A stretch of DNA of 64,000 nt from Scilla litardierei. Its lineage: Eukaryota > Streptophyta > Magnoliopsida > Asparagales > Asparagaceae. Shown in pieces: positions 52,398 to 63,372 of this stretch; the stretch's first letter is position 1; the number at the start of each line of letters is the position of its first letter. The translations under genes were made by a program, and so were the position numbers. The notes beneath the pieces are model-generated. The model was not told the DNA's origin and did no database searches. It saw only the letters and a program-made list of their open reading frames with translations. The stretch lies in the NCBI GenBank assembly GCA_030789695.1, contig CM061133.1:92169248-92233247 (forward strand), in the 5' to 3' direction.

Positions 52398-54120
52398 TGT
52401 TGAGTATTGATTCCCCGGATTTGGTTTTGGATGATGATCAAACATAAATATCGTGTACTAACTGTTTGTAAGCGCAGTTATGGAGATCGTCGCCAAATTT
52501 ATATGAACATCCAAAGCGACGTCTCAAGACTTCTCAATACGCGTGATCGTGTGACTAAAGCTTCGTTGAAGCTCAAGGAGCATTATTGAAGTCAAGAATG
52601 AATATTGAAGCTTTGAAGACGGTTCATCATGTATTATTTATTGTCTTCTAGCTTCATTGATTAGAATGTTAAGCCTTGAGTAGGACTTACTTTATAATCT
52701 TCATTTCGCTCATTTCTTAGAGCTAGGATTATCTTAGAAGCCATTAGAAACTTTTCCAAAGCCTATCGCTTCTTCCCTCGGCTTCTAGTGCATCTTAGTT
52801 GGTTCATGTAGAACTACCAACCGACTAGATGACGATATAGTCGGTTGGCAACTCTTCATGAACCGACTAGATGTCTTTTCTCATTTCAGCTCATTCCCTG
52901 TTGATCAATTAGTCGGTCAAAGAAGGTTCACCGACCGACTAGATGACAATCTAGTCGGTTAGGAAACCTTCTCATACCGACTAGTTATCATTGTCTCTGT
53001 ACAGCCTGAGCTATTGTTTCAAGTTAGTCGGTCAAAGAACGTTTGTCGACCGACTAGTTGATAAACTAGTTGGTCAGCATTTGTTCTTACACCAACTAGT
53101 TCAACTTGTTTTCAGCCTATTGTTTTTCTCTCTTAGTCGGTCAAAGAACACTCACCGACCGACTAGTTGTGAAACTAGTCGGTTGGCAAGTCTTCTTAGA
53201 CCGACTAGTTCATATTGCCTGGAACTTTCTCTTTTGGCTATGAGCCAGTTAGTCGGTTCATGAAGAATCACCGACCGACTAGATTGGAAACAAGTCAGTT
53301 AGTGATCCTTCTTAGACCGACTAGTCGGCTTCAGAATAGAGCCGTTGGAGCCTTTAATGACTCGATTTCTTCTCTCTCTTTCCTCTCTCCTATATATACT
53401 TGGAGGGGTTCTTTAAGTATATTCAAGGCTGATTATTAGAGATATTTGATAATCAAAGAGAAGCAAATAAACTCCATTCTAAAGCTTTCTCTCCTCACTT
53501 GAATCTCTCGCTCACTCTTATTTCAAAAGAGAGATTCATTGATTGTGAGCCTTCCAAGCCAAGGAGCTTGAATCAAGGTCATCAACTCCACCCTAGGTTT
53601 CCATTGCTGGCCAACTTCTTGGAGCTAGGGTTTGGTGACATCTTCTTCCTCAAAATCCCTCTTTTCCCTAATTTGGTAAGTATACTCAAGGCATAGGATT
53701 TTGTGGTAAGTGTTTCATTATTTCATCGCATTTAATATTGCAATTGTGTCTCTCGGTTGTGAGAGAGGGTGTGATCCCGGGTTGTGGGAGTCACATGTTC
53801 ATTGTGTATGATTTGGTCTTGTGAAGGGTTTTCACAAGAATTTCATAGTGCAAAATCTTGGTTTAGAGGTTTCTAACTCAAGTATCCGGAGGGGATCCGG
53901 GTGGTTGGGACGTAGGATCACCGGGAACAAGTCGGTGAGACTTGGGTGGATCCGAACCCGTTACATGCTTTGTTTGCGTTTGTTAACTCTTGTTGATTGT
54001 TGTTTATTCCGCATTGTCGTTTGTTCATTGCACAATAGTTAGGAATGACTCTATTAATTATTTTAAGTACTATTCACCCCCCCTCTAGTACGTGTGCAGT
54101 AGCTACCACAGGGCACTACA
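52398..54120 (+). repeat. S4 3' LTR
   Basis: TGTTGAGTAT...GGCACTACA, 1,723 bp. The palindrome array is at 52805-53325 (some arms changed to CCAACCGAC...GTCGGTTGG, keeping pairing) and a TATA box at 53391-53398. The end has the CACCCCCCCTC block. Confidence 0.9.
52805..53325. repeat. Inverted half-site array in S4 LTR
   Basis: Five units of the TAGTCGGTC/GACCGACTA type. In the first the inner pair is CCAACCGACTA...TAGTCGGTTGG, in others CACCGACCGACTAG...CTAGTCGGTT. It lies about 65 bp upstream of the TATA box. Confidence 0.9.
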
Positions 54121-55459
54121 GTTAGTTGGTTCAAGAAGAAGAACCAACCGACTAGATGGCATTCTAGTCGGTCGGAAAAGCTTCTTGAACCGACTAGAAT
54201 GCCTTCTCAATTCTAGCTCACTTACTGTTTACAGTTAGTCGGTCAAAGAAGATTCACCGATCGACTAGTTGTGAAACTAGTCGGTCAGGAATCTTTCTTA
54301 GACTGACTATTTGAGCTTCTACTGTACAGCCCAACTTACTGTTTACAGTTAGTCGGTCAAAGTACAACGACCACCGACTAGTTGAGAAACTAGTCGATCA
54401 GAAGTTGTTCTTAAACGGACTAGCTATATTTGAACTCAGACTATTTGTTTTATTTCTTAGTCGGTCTCAGTTGACTCACCGACCGACTAGTTGTGAAACT
54501 AGTCGGTTGGCACGTCTTCTTGGACCAACTAGTTCTCTTTTGTCTGAACTTTGTCATTTGCCTGTTCACCTCTTAGTCGGTTCATGTTGATTGACTGACC
54601 GACTAGTTGATGAACTAGTCGGTCAGTCATCCTTCTTTGACCGATTAGTCTGCTTCAGAATAGAGCCGTTGGAGCATTAAATGCCACGATTTTTGCTCTC
54701 TCTTTCCTCTATCCTATATATACTTGGAGTGCTGCATTCATTGCATTCAAGGCTGATATTAATTGATCTTTAGAGAATCAAAGAGAAGCATTTAATCCTC
54801 ATTCAAAGCTCTTTCATTTCTCACTTGAATCTCTCCCTCACTCTTATTTCAAAAGAGAGATTCATTGATTGTGAGCCTTCCAAGCCAAGAGCTTGATTCT
54901 AGGTCACCAACATCCACCTAGGACTCCGTTGCTGGTCATCTACTTTGAGCTAGGGTTTGGTACCTCTTCATCTTACCCAAAATCCTCTTTGCCCTAAATC
55001 ATTAGTTTTAATCAAGGCATAGGTTTTTGTGGCAAGCATTTCCATTTCAATTTACTTTGAATATTGTAAGTTTTACTCCCGGTTGTGAGAGTGTGTTTGT
55101 GATCCTGGGTTGTGGGAGTCACAATTACATTGTGTATGATTCGGTCTTGTAGAGGTTTATCTACAAGAATTTCATAGTGCAAATCTTGGGTTAGAGGTTT
55201 CTAACTCAAGTATCCGGAGGGGATCCGGGTGTTTGGGACGTAGGATCACCGGGAACAAGTCGGGGAGACTTGGGTGGATCCGAACCCGTTAATATCGTTT
55301 GTTTGTGATTGTTCTTATTTGTCGTCTCTATTTACATTTCCGCATTTCCGCATTGTTGGTTAGAGTTTGCAAGATAATTAGGAATTATCCTCTTAATTAT
55401 TTTAAAGTACTATTCACCCCCCCTCTAATACTTGTGCAGTAGCTACGTAGGGCATTACA
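54121..55459 (+). repeat. S6 5' LTR, 3' part
   Basis: Starts in the middle of a Sirevirus LTR (GTTAGTTGGTTCAAGAAG, equivalent to about 20154 in S1) and ends GGCATTACA at 55459 beside the primer site. It contains a half-site array (54140-54655) and a TATA box (about 54715-54722). Confidence 0.88.
54140..54655. repeat. Inverted half-site array in S6 LTR
   Basis: Five units of the same half-sites, for example CACCGACCGACTAG...CTAGTCGGTT near 54477-54510. It lies about 60 bp upstream of the TATA box. Confidence 0.9.
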
Positions 55460-55461
55460 TT

Positions 55462-55473
55462 TGGTATCAGAGC
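55462..55473 (+). other. tRNA-iMet primer-binding site of S6
   Basis: TGGTATCAGAGC, two bases after the LTR edge at 55459. Confidence 0.95.
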
Positions 55474-55557
55474 CAAGTACCTAGCTATGTCTGCCAATGA
55501 CAACAAAAGCGTACGTCCACCTTCAGACTACAACACCTTCAGGAACCGAGAAGGAGC

Positions 55558-56105
55558 TGTAGGATCCTGTCAAAACAACGTTAAAATCGATAAATGAAGT
55601 CGAGACTTACACTTGCGTACGCGGCACCGTAATCTCGGAACTTCGCCCTCGGATTCGCCACAACGGTCGATACTTCGTCATGGAGGATCGAAGCACAGTT
55701 TCACCGCCTAAATCTCTAACTAGAAGAGGATTTTAATGGAAGTGAGAAGAAGAACATAAGGATGCCTTATGCAAACTTATGGCATGGAAAGTGTGAATGA
55801 ATGCCTTACCCTTGGGTCCTATTTATAGGCTTTAAGGGTGGTTATTGTAGGAAATAACCAATTATAAGCTTATTAGCCTATATTAGCACATTCATTTATC
55901 TTCTTCTTTATCCACTTATCAAGTGCCATTTTGCACTTATAAAGTGGCTTTTTCCACTTATCGAGTGGCTTTTTCCACTTATCGAGTGGTCCTTTTCACA
56001 CAAGAAAAGGTTCCCTTCGCGCACGCCTTCGTGCACGCAACATCTGAGGTCCGTATACCCTCATACATCCCCTCATGGGTGTATTTATGTCGTCCATATC
56101 CAACA
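55558..56105 (-). repeat. C5 3' LTR
   Basis: TGTAGGATCC...TATCCAACA on the plus strand, 548 bp. It is followed by the purine tract (AGTGTGAGTGGGAGA in minus sense, 56106-56120). Confidence 0.93.
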
Positions 56106-57124
56106 TCTCCCACTCACACTTGAGGGGATTGTAAGAAAACATCTTTTCCTTTATCTCTTCTGTTTGTCATACCGAGAAATAGGCCGTGTGACCGTCATGC
56201 GCATAGAGTCCGCTGTTGTGCACTTGTTAGAGATACACAACACTCCTCGAGGTGCAAAGTTGAGTAGATCAACACATGCTTTACCCTAGATTATTTCTTC
56301 ACATTTCTTATACTTTATATTCAACAATTGAATCCCATCTGGATTGCAATTGGCTGGCCAGCTTTGAATCTTTAAAGTCCAAATGTGAATGCAAAATTAA
56401 TCTTCCTCTTCTTGCGATCCTTTCGATCATGACTTGACTTGCTTTTCTAACATGCCCCGCCGGACCGAAGTAACCATAGTCCATAAGTAACATGCTAAGA
56501 TAGCAATCACCCGGTCAAATCTAGAGGAACCAATTAGAGTCCATAAGGGTAATGAATTAAGACCCATGTGGTCTTTGGGTCTCACATAATAGTAAACTTA
56601 TTTACTATTCTAACCCAATGGTCAAAAATGCATACGTAGTATGAATACATATTACAACATCGCTCCTTTCCAAGGGAGTGTATGTCTCAATGATGTTGTA
56701 AGGATGATGATCAGACACCACAATGTCTGACTTTGAGTCCCTTTTTCTACTCAAATAATCCTTTGGACTCACATCCCGCATTTAGACAGATAGGATTTCA
56801 AAATCCTCTTAGATCTTCTGTAAGCATCCATATGATGCAGATCTTTCATGCGACCATTTTGTTTAAGTCATGACTCTAAATCATCCGTCTGATGATTTTG
56901 ACTTTAAACAGGTCTCATCTCTATTCTATCCGTCTGATAGAATAAGGCGGTTGCTCATGTGAGAGAGCCAACCTTAATCTGTCCGACATACTAGAAAGTA
57001 TAGCTGAGATTTAAAAAATGTACATAAACATTTCTCAAGAAATTCATATGCAATGTTTGAAAATGAACTTATTCTTTTATTAAATTTGATCATTTACAGA
57101 CATGGGAATTTATATTGGTACAAC
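56106..57124 (-). other. C5 3' untranslated region and polypurine tract
   Basis: Non-coding. The purine tract beside the LTR is the only clear signal. No ORF of note. Confidence 0.7.
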
Positions 57125-60100
57125 TCAGCTCTTACGCAATCCTTGAGATAATAAGTGTTTGTAAAACACATCTCTGGGGCTCGCCTTCGTAAGCGGATCC
57201 GCTATCATCTCATGCGTAGATATGTACCTTATGTCTACCTTCTTGGTCTTATCATAGTCTTTTGCAAATTTGTAGCGGATATCTATGTGTTTGGTCTTAC
57301 AGTGAAATTTAGGATCTTTGACATAGGCCATAGATGCTTGACTGTCGCTGTGTATAGGTACAACACCTGAGTCACTTGCATCAATTAGCCTGTCTAAGAA
57401 CTTCCTAAGCCAAACAGCCTCTTGGACTGCCATGCTAAATGCTACGAACTCGGCTTCCATAGTTGAAAGTGTGATGCAGGATTGTTTCTTGCTAATCCAG
57501 GATATTGCACCAGATCCGAGTAAAAAAACATATCCTGAGGTCGATCGTCGCTCATCGAGATCACCCGCCCAATCAGCATCAGTGTAGCCTTCAAGCCTCA
57601 ATTCATCTCCTTAATAGCATAAAGCATAGTCTGCAGTTCCTTTGAGGTACCGCAATATCCTCTTAACCGCTTTCCAGTGTACTTGCCCTGGATTGGATTG
57701 GTAACGACTTACCATTCCAACGGCAAAATAGATGTCCGGTCTTGTACACATCATAGCGTACATAAGACTACCAACTGCACTGGAATATGGAACTTTTTCC
57801 ATAATTTCCTTTTCCTTTTCGTTCTTTGGACACGATTTCAGACATAAATTGTCGCACTTGCTTATAGGAGTATCAATGGACTTGCAGTCCTGCATATTAA
57901 AACATTCTAGAACCTTCTTTATATAAGTCTCCTGTGAAAGAGAAAGAAGTTTCTTCGAACGATTCCTTGAAATCTTAACTCCAATGATATATGCGGCTTC
58001 TCCCATGTCGTTCATCTCAAAAACTGATGAAAGCCAAGCCTTGATATCCATCACAAAGCCCTTGTCATTTCCGGCTATTAAAATGTCATCTACATATAGA
58101 GACATAATAACGTACTTGCTCTTAATCCTCTTGATATATACACAGTTATCTTCATCAAGCATGGAAAAACCATTTGATAAGACAACTTCTTGAAATCGTA
58201 TATACCATTTCCTCGAGGATTGTTTAAGACCATATATGGACTTACGAAGTTTACAAACCTTATGTTCGTTTCCTTCTTTTACAAACCCTGTTGGTTGTTC
58301 CATATAGATCTCCTCGTCTAATTCTCCATTGAGAAAGGCAGTCTTTACATCCATCTGATGTAATTCGAGGTCTAAGCAAGCTACCATAGCCAGAATCAGG
58401 CGAATCGAGGTAAAACAGACAACAGGTGAGAAGGTCTCTTCGTAGTCTATCCCTTCCTGTTGCGTAAAACCTTTCACGACAAGGCGAGCTTTATATCTGT
58501 CAATAGAGCCATCAGCCTTATGCTTGATCTTGAGAACCCATTTGTTCCCAATAGCTCTACGTCCTCTGGGTAAGTCAACTAAGTCACAGACTTGGTTAAC
58601 TTTCATGGATTCCAACTCCTCCTTCATCGCTTCCATCCATTTGTCTTTCGCAGGGCATGATACGGCCTGTTTGAAAGTAAGAGGCTCGTCATCATCTTGT
58701 AGTAAAGTCATAAAGGTTTGCGGAAATTCATCCTCAAATCTTAGAGGAGCCAACCTTGTACGACTACTACGTCTTATTTGAGATTCTTCAAGTCCTTGTT
58801 GACTCGAATTTAGATCAATTCTAATATCACTCCCACTTGGAATGTCGTTAGAAATGCTCCCACTTGGATCATTATTCCCGTATGGAATAGGATTAGTGTC
58901 ATTTGTATCATCCATTGGTGAAGTTTGATACGTATTTTCTTCTTCACCAAGAATTCTCCCACTCGAATGAGGTAATCCTTCTTGATCATTAATCTCAAAT
59001 AGAGATAAGTCCTGACTTATCTCGCCCTGTCTTGGAAACTCGTTTTCCAAGAAAGTGACATCCCTCGACTCAAACTCAATTAGACCTCCATTGTCTTCCT
59101 GACTAACGAAAACATAACCTTTGGAGTTTTCTGCGTATCATATAAAGATACATTTCCTTCCCCTTGGCCCAAGTTTGCCATACTTATGGGAGGAAATATA
59201 TGCGTAGGATGCACATCCCCAAGGTTTTAAAATGTTTAAGTCAGGAGACCTTTGGTTCCACAACTCATAAGGAGTGGAGCTAACTGATTTCGAGGGTACG
59301 AGGTTCAAGATGAAAGCGGCCGTCAATAATGCATCACCCCAAAAGGTGATTGACAAGTTAGCTTGCGCCATCATTGAACGGACCATTTCCATTAAAGTCC
59401 TATTTCTCCTTTCTGCAACACCATTTTGTTGCGGAGTATAAGGCATAGTTACCTGATGTACTATGCCCTTTTCATCACAAAGTTCCTTAAAACTTGTTGA
59501 TTGATATTCACCGCCCCTATTGGTTCGCAAGACCATAATCTTGCGATCTAATTGATTCTCCACTAAACTCATATAGTTCTTAAAGCAGGTTAATGCTTCA
59601 CTTTTGTAGGATATCAAATAGATATGTCCGAATCGGGTGAAATCATCAATAAAAGTGATGAAATAGGACTTCCCGTGTCTTGTCTTGACATTCATCGGAC
59701 CACATATGTCCGAATGGATAAGCTGTAATGGAACCTCGGCCCTTGTGCCGGTTCCAAACAGCTTGCGACAAGATTTCCCCACTAGGCAATGTTCGCAGGT
59801 CGACATTTCAACCTTTGAAACATTGGATAGAAGGCCACGTTTGGCAAGTCTATCCATACGCGTTGGTCCAATATGACCAAGCCTTGCGTGCCAACAAATC
59901 ACATCAGACTCATAAGTCTTAGAATTTGCAATAAGAAAAGTTTCATTACATGAGGAATCATACATTGTACTCATTACAATAAATCCTTTAAATACAAACC
60001 CAATACCAATAAGAGTATTATTACAACTTAAGTCCACATTACAATCATGAAAAAACTAGTTATAGCCAAGACCCATTAACACGACCACAGAAATTATATT

Positions 60101-61228
60101 CCTTCGAATATCTGGAGCGAAGAGGACATCATGAAGTAGGAGAGTGCGGCCGTTGTCCAAGACTAGCTTGCAAGTCCCAACGCCTTTCACTTCAACACGT
60201 GTGTTGTTTCCTACATAGATCCACTTCGTTCCTTGGGGTATCCGGTGATACTCCACGATGGACCGGCTGTCCCTTGCTATGTGGTCGGTGGCACCTGGAT
60301 CAATTATCCAAAATGGATTAGATTCCACAAGAAATATTGAACTAGAAACACATATGTAACTAGTATATTTACAAGTTACCTCGTCGCCTCCACTCGTACA
60401 CGAACGAGCATAGTGACCGAGCTTGTTGCACTTGAAGCACTTGATCCTCTTCAAGTCTTTCTTCTTGTGCCATTTCTTGTGCCCACCCTTATGTTTGGGT
60501 TTCTTAGTAGACTCAGGTTGCTTATTAAGTTCATTAGTAGACTTCGAACGATCTTTCTGTTTCTTTCCCCCATGTGAGGAACTAGCAACCATGTGCACTT
60601 CTGCACTAGGCTTGGCAGCCGCAAGCCGCTCTTCCTCTAATTCGAGGTGCTTGGAAACATCGCTGAAGGTCTTGATGCTCTCATTGTGAGTGACATGCAT
60701 CTTCATTTGGTCCCACCCATTTGGTAGGGAACGTATGACTGCTTGGATTTGTTGCTCATCAGTGAGCACATGACCTGCGTCCTTTAACTCCGAGATTAGA
60801 TTTGCCATATGTCGCAGATGTTTCCCCATGGAATGATCTGGACGTTTCTTATATGAATCGAACCTTATAGTTAAGGCGCGAAGTTTGGACACAGATGTGC
60901 CACCGAACTTCTCCTCTAGCTTGGACCATATGTCCATGGCTAGGTCATGTTCTCGGAAGATGCGCATTATGTCATCAGCCATACTGCTTAATAACGTAAT
61001 GCGTGCTATCTTGTTCTTCCGAGACCAAGCATCAAAAGCTTCCTCGTCTCGTCTGTGTTGGGCCGTTGTGCCCAACTCGGGTTCAATCATTACGTTCTTT
61101 AGAGTTTCGAGCACTTCTTGATCCTCTAAAACGTATTGTATCTTGATGGACCAAAGTTTGTAATTATCGCCATGGAGTTTTTCACCTCTGTTTAACTCAG
61201 CGACGATATTCTTTGAAGCGGAAGACAT
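57125..61228 (-). pseudogene. C5 Gag-Pol polyprotein with three nonsense codons
   Basis: One frame of about 1,367 codons from the ATG at 61228 (MSSASKN) to the stop at 57125. Gag: NYKLWSIKIQYVL and zinc knuckle CFKCNKLGHYARSC (about 60430-60390). Protease reads IIDPGATDH (about 60300), with Pro where DSG is expected. Integrase: CWHARLGH, CEHC, SDICGPM, then RTNRGGEY (about 59520), where the second catalytic Asp is Asn, and NGVAERRNRTL. RT: MDVKTAFLNG and YVDD (about 58090). RNase H: TDADWAGD. Stops: TAG at 60058-60056, TGA at 59140-59138, TAA at 57613-57611. Frame integrity is otherwise kept, so decay is by point mutation. Confidence 0.93.
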
Positions 61229-61849
61229 TTTACTTTTAAAATGCTGCAAAAGACACAAAAAACCGAAGGTTTGATCAAAAACATTGCATTGAAAAAATTC
61301 TTAAAATATAATTCCCATTTGAAGTGATAATAGAATATCCCATTTGGATAGTTCTAATTTCAACTCCCACTTGGAACGACATTTATAATTTGATAAGTTA
61401 CTTTCGAAAAATACTGAAGATGTTACCCTAGAATCGGAAAGGTCACTACGTTTCCAATCACCATCTAGAGTAACTTTCAGTATTTTCCCATCACTTTATC
61501 AAATAAAAGTACTCTTATAGTACTTTACAGCGGAAAAGCGTTTTTGAAAACGTATTTTTCAAAACGTTAGAAAACGTATTTTTCAAAAAATGTATATTTC
61601 AACTTAGTACCCTTATGATACTAGTGAAATATTCGGCACTTCCTGCCATTTGCCGGGATGAGTCGTAGCCGTGCCAAGGACGGATCCCCCTTTTGGGGAT
61701 TTTTCTGCAAACTATCGTCACCGGCTCCCGTATGGATCCAGGCGTTTCCCCCTTATTGGAGAATTTTACCGCAGACAACTGCCATCGGCCCCGTATGGGC
61801 TAGGCTTGTAGGTTGTCGGGGCCGAAACCATTGTTAAGGCCTCTGGCTA

Positions 61850-62310
61850 AATTGGTCGACCAATAATCCCGAATTGGTCGACCAATACCGACCAATCAAT
61901 TATTTGGCACCCCCTTGGCCAGGGCCTCTGCCCTGGCTGGTGCGGGCCAAGGGGCCTGGCCCTGGCCTCTGCCAGGGCCAGCCATGGCCCTGGCTGAGGC
62001 CAGTGCGCCGGCCCTGGCCACTGCCAGGGACGGCCAGGCCGGCCCCTGGCCTTGGCCGAGGCCGGCCAGGGCCCCCTGGCCCTGGCCTTGTCTCAGCCAG
62101 GCCTGGCCTTGGCCACTACCAGGGCCCCCTGGCCCTGGCCGTGGCCGGCCAGGTCTGGCCATGGCCATGGCCAGCCATGGCCGGGCCATGGTCTTATTGC
62201 CTTGGCCGGCCATGGCCCATATGGCCATGGCCGGCCGCCCCTTTACATGGGGTTGGCCGCACACCCCCGCCGGAGGGGTGGCCGTGGTGGTTATTGGCCG
62301 TAGCCAACCC
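61850..62310. repeat. GGTCGACC palindromes and TGGCCA/GGCC array
   Basis: ATTGGTCGACCAAT, a perfect 14-bp palindrome, occurs at about 61852 and 61874. From 61905 on, GGCC occurs dozens of times in contexts CTGGCCAG, ATGGCCAT and CCCTGGCC, so almost every stretch is self-complementary. Base composition is far more GC-rich than the surroundings. Confidence 0.9.
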
Positions 62311-62636
62311 CCTCCGCATGAGGAGGGGGGATGCATTGCCTCCATAGCCCATTTGGCCATGGTGATCATGCACCAAAAGTTATCTTCCCCGATGGGAATA
62401 ACTACCATCTTTTTCCTCGCTGAAGCACCCGTTCGTCGATGAAGCACCCGTTCATCGAGAAAGTAGTTATTCTCTAATGGACGTGTGCCAAAATGAAAAA
62501 TTAACACACTTTAAAATTCGTAAACTACGCGCTCCACATGAAGAGAGTTCACATTCCCTATGAATGGAGACTCAGCATCCATGAAGAGAGCGAGCTTGAC
62601 GATATGAACGGTCTGTTCTTCCCGTCACGGAGAGTT

Positions 62637-62737
62637 CCTACAATATCCGTAATGGTAGGAGACCCTAACGTGAAAAGAACAACCGTTGCGTTCTCTCTGT
62701 CATGAAGCGTTCCTACCATATCCGTAATGGTAGGATA
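62637..62737. repeat. Two copies of a CCTACCAT...ATGGTAGG hairpin
   Basis: TCCTAC(A/C)ATATCCGTAATGGTAGGA at about 62636-62660 and 62712-62736, followed in each by a related segment (GACCCTAACGTGAAAA against TACCCATTCGTGAAAA). The arms CTACCAT and ATGGTAG pair. Confidence 0.8.
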
Positions 62738-62810
62738 CCCATTCGTGAAAAAGACAACGCCTCGTTCATCGGTTCGACGGGGCGGTGGTTTGACCGGGGT
62801 GAACCCGTAT

Positions 62811-62823
62811 GGCTCTGATACCA
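62811..62823 (-). other. tRNA-iMet primer-binding site of C5
   Basis: In minus sense TGGTATCAGAGCC, one base from the LTR edge at 62825. It marks the right LTR as the 5' LTR. Confidence 0.93.
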
Positions 62824-62824
62824 A

Positions 62825-63372
62825 TGTAGGATCCTGTCAAAACAACGTTAGGATCGATAAATGAAGTCGAGACTTACACTTGTGTACGCGGCACCGTAAT
62901 CTCGGAACTTCGCCCTCGGATTCGCCACAATGGTCGATACTTCGTCACGGAGGATCGAAGCAGAGTTTCACCGCCTAAATCTCTAACTAGAAGAGGATTT
63001 TAATGGAAGGGAGAAGAAGAACATAAGGATGCCTTATGCAAACTTATGGCATGGAAAGTGTGAATGAATGCCTTACCCTGGGGTCCTATTTATAGGCTTT
63101 AGGGGTGGTTATTGTAGGAAATAACCAATTATAAGCTTATTAGCCTATATTAGCACATTCATTTATCTTCTTCTTTATCCACTTATCAAGTGCCATTTTG
63201 CACTTATAAAGTGGCTTTTTCCACTTATCGAGTGGCTTTTTCCACTTATCGAGTGGTCCTTTTCACACGAGAAAAGGTTCCCTTCGCGCACGCCTTCGTG
63301 CACGCGACATCTGAGGTCCGTATACCCTCATACATCCCCTCATGGGTGTATTTATGTCGTCCATATCCAACA
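62825..63372 (-). repeat. C5 5' LTR
   Basis: 548 bp, TGTAGGATCC...TATCCAACA. A TATA box (CCTATAAATAGG in minus sense) is at 63085-63096. Short direct repeats with CCACTTATCGAGTGG at about 63210-63255 are themselves palindromic (CCACT...AGTGG) and lie upstream of the TATA box in minus sense. Confidence 0.93.

Larger units (their letters stand above)
50704..54120 (+). mobile_element. Sirevirus S4, deletion derivative
   Basis: Plus orientation. It has a Gag C-terminal fragment (50704-50966), a short internal region without pol or third ORF, a polypurine-tract cluster (52104-52397) and a 1,723-bp 3' LTR (52398-54120). The left side is cut by the G1 LTR edge at 50703. Its right edge runs directly into the middle of the S6 LTR, suggesting S4 inserted there. 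Confidence 0.8.
61229..62810 (-). other. C5 leader between primer site and gag
   Basis: An unusually long leader (about 1.58 kb) without a gene. It contains two ATTGGTCGACCAAT palindromes, a GGCC-rich array (61850-62310) and two hairpin-forming repeats (62637-62737). Long frames on both strands in the GGCC part are compositional artefacts. Confidence 0.8.
55558..63372 (-). mobile_element. Ty1/copia element C5, complete but mutated
   Basis: 548-bp LTRs at both ends, with flanks GGAGC (55553-55557) and GGAGC (63373-63377). Minus orientation: 5' LTR 63372-62825, primer site, 1.58-kb leader, gag-pol in one frame (61228-57125), 3' region and 3' LTR. The LTRs differ at about 11 of 548 positions (about 2%), so it is older than S1. 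It is not a Sirevirus: there is no third ORF and no tract cluster. Confidence 0.95.

Noticed and set aside
61874..62507. Gly/Pro/Trp-rich ORFs
   Set aside because: Translation of the GGCC repeat field in the C5 leader; open on both strands by composition alone.
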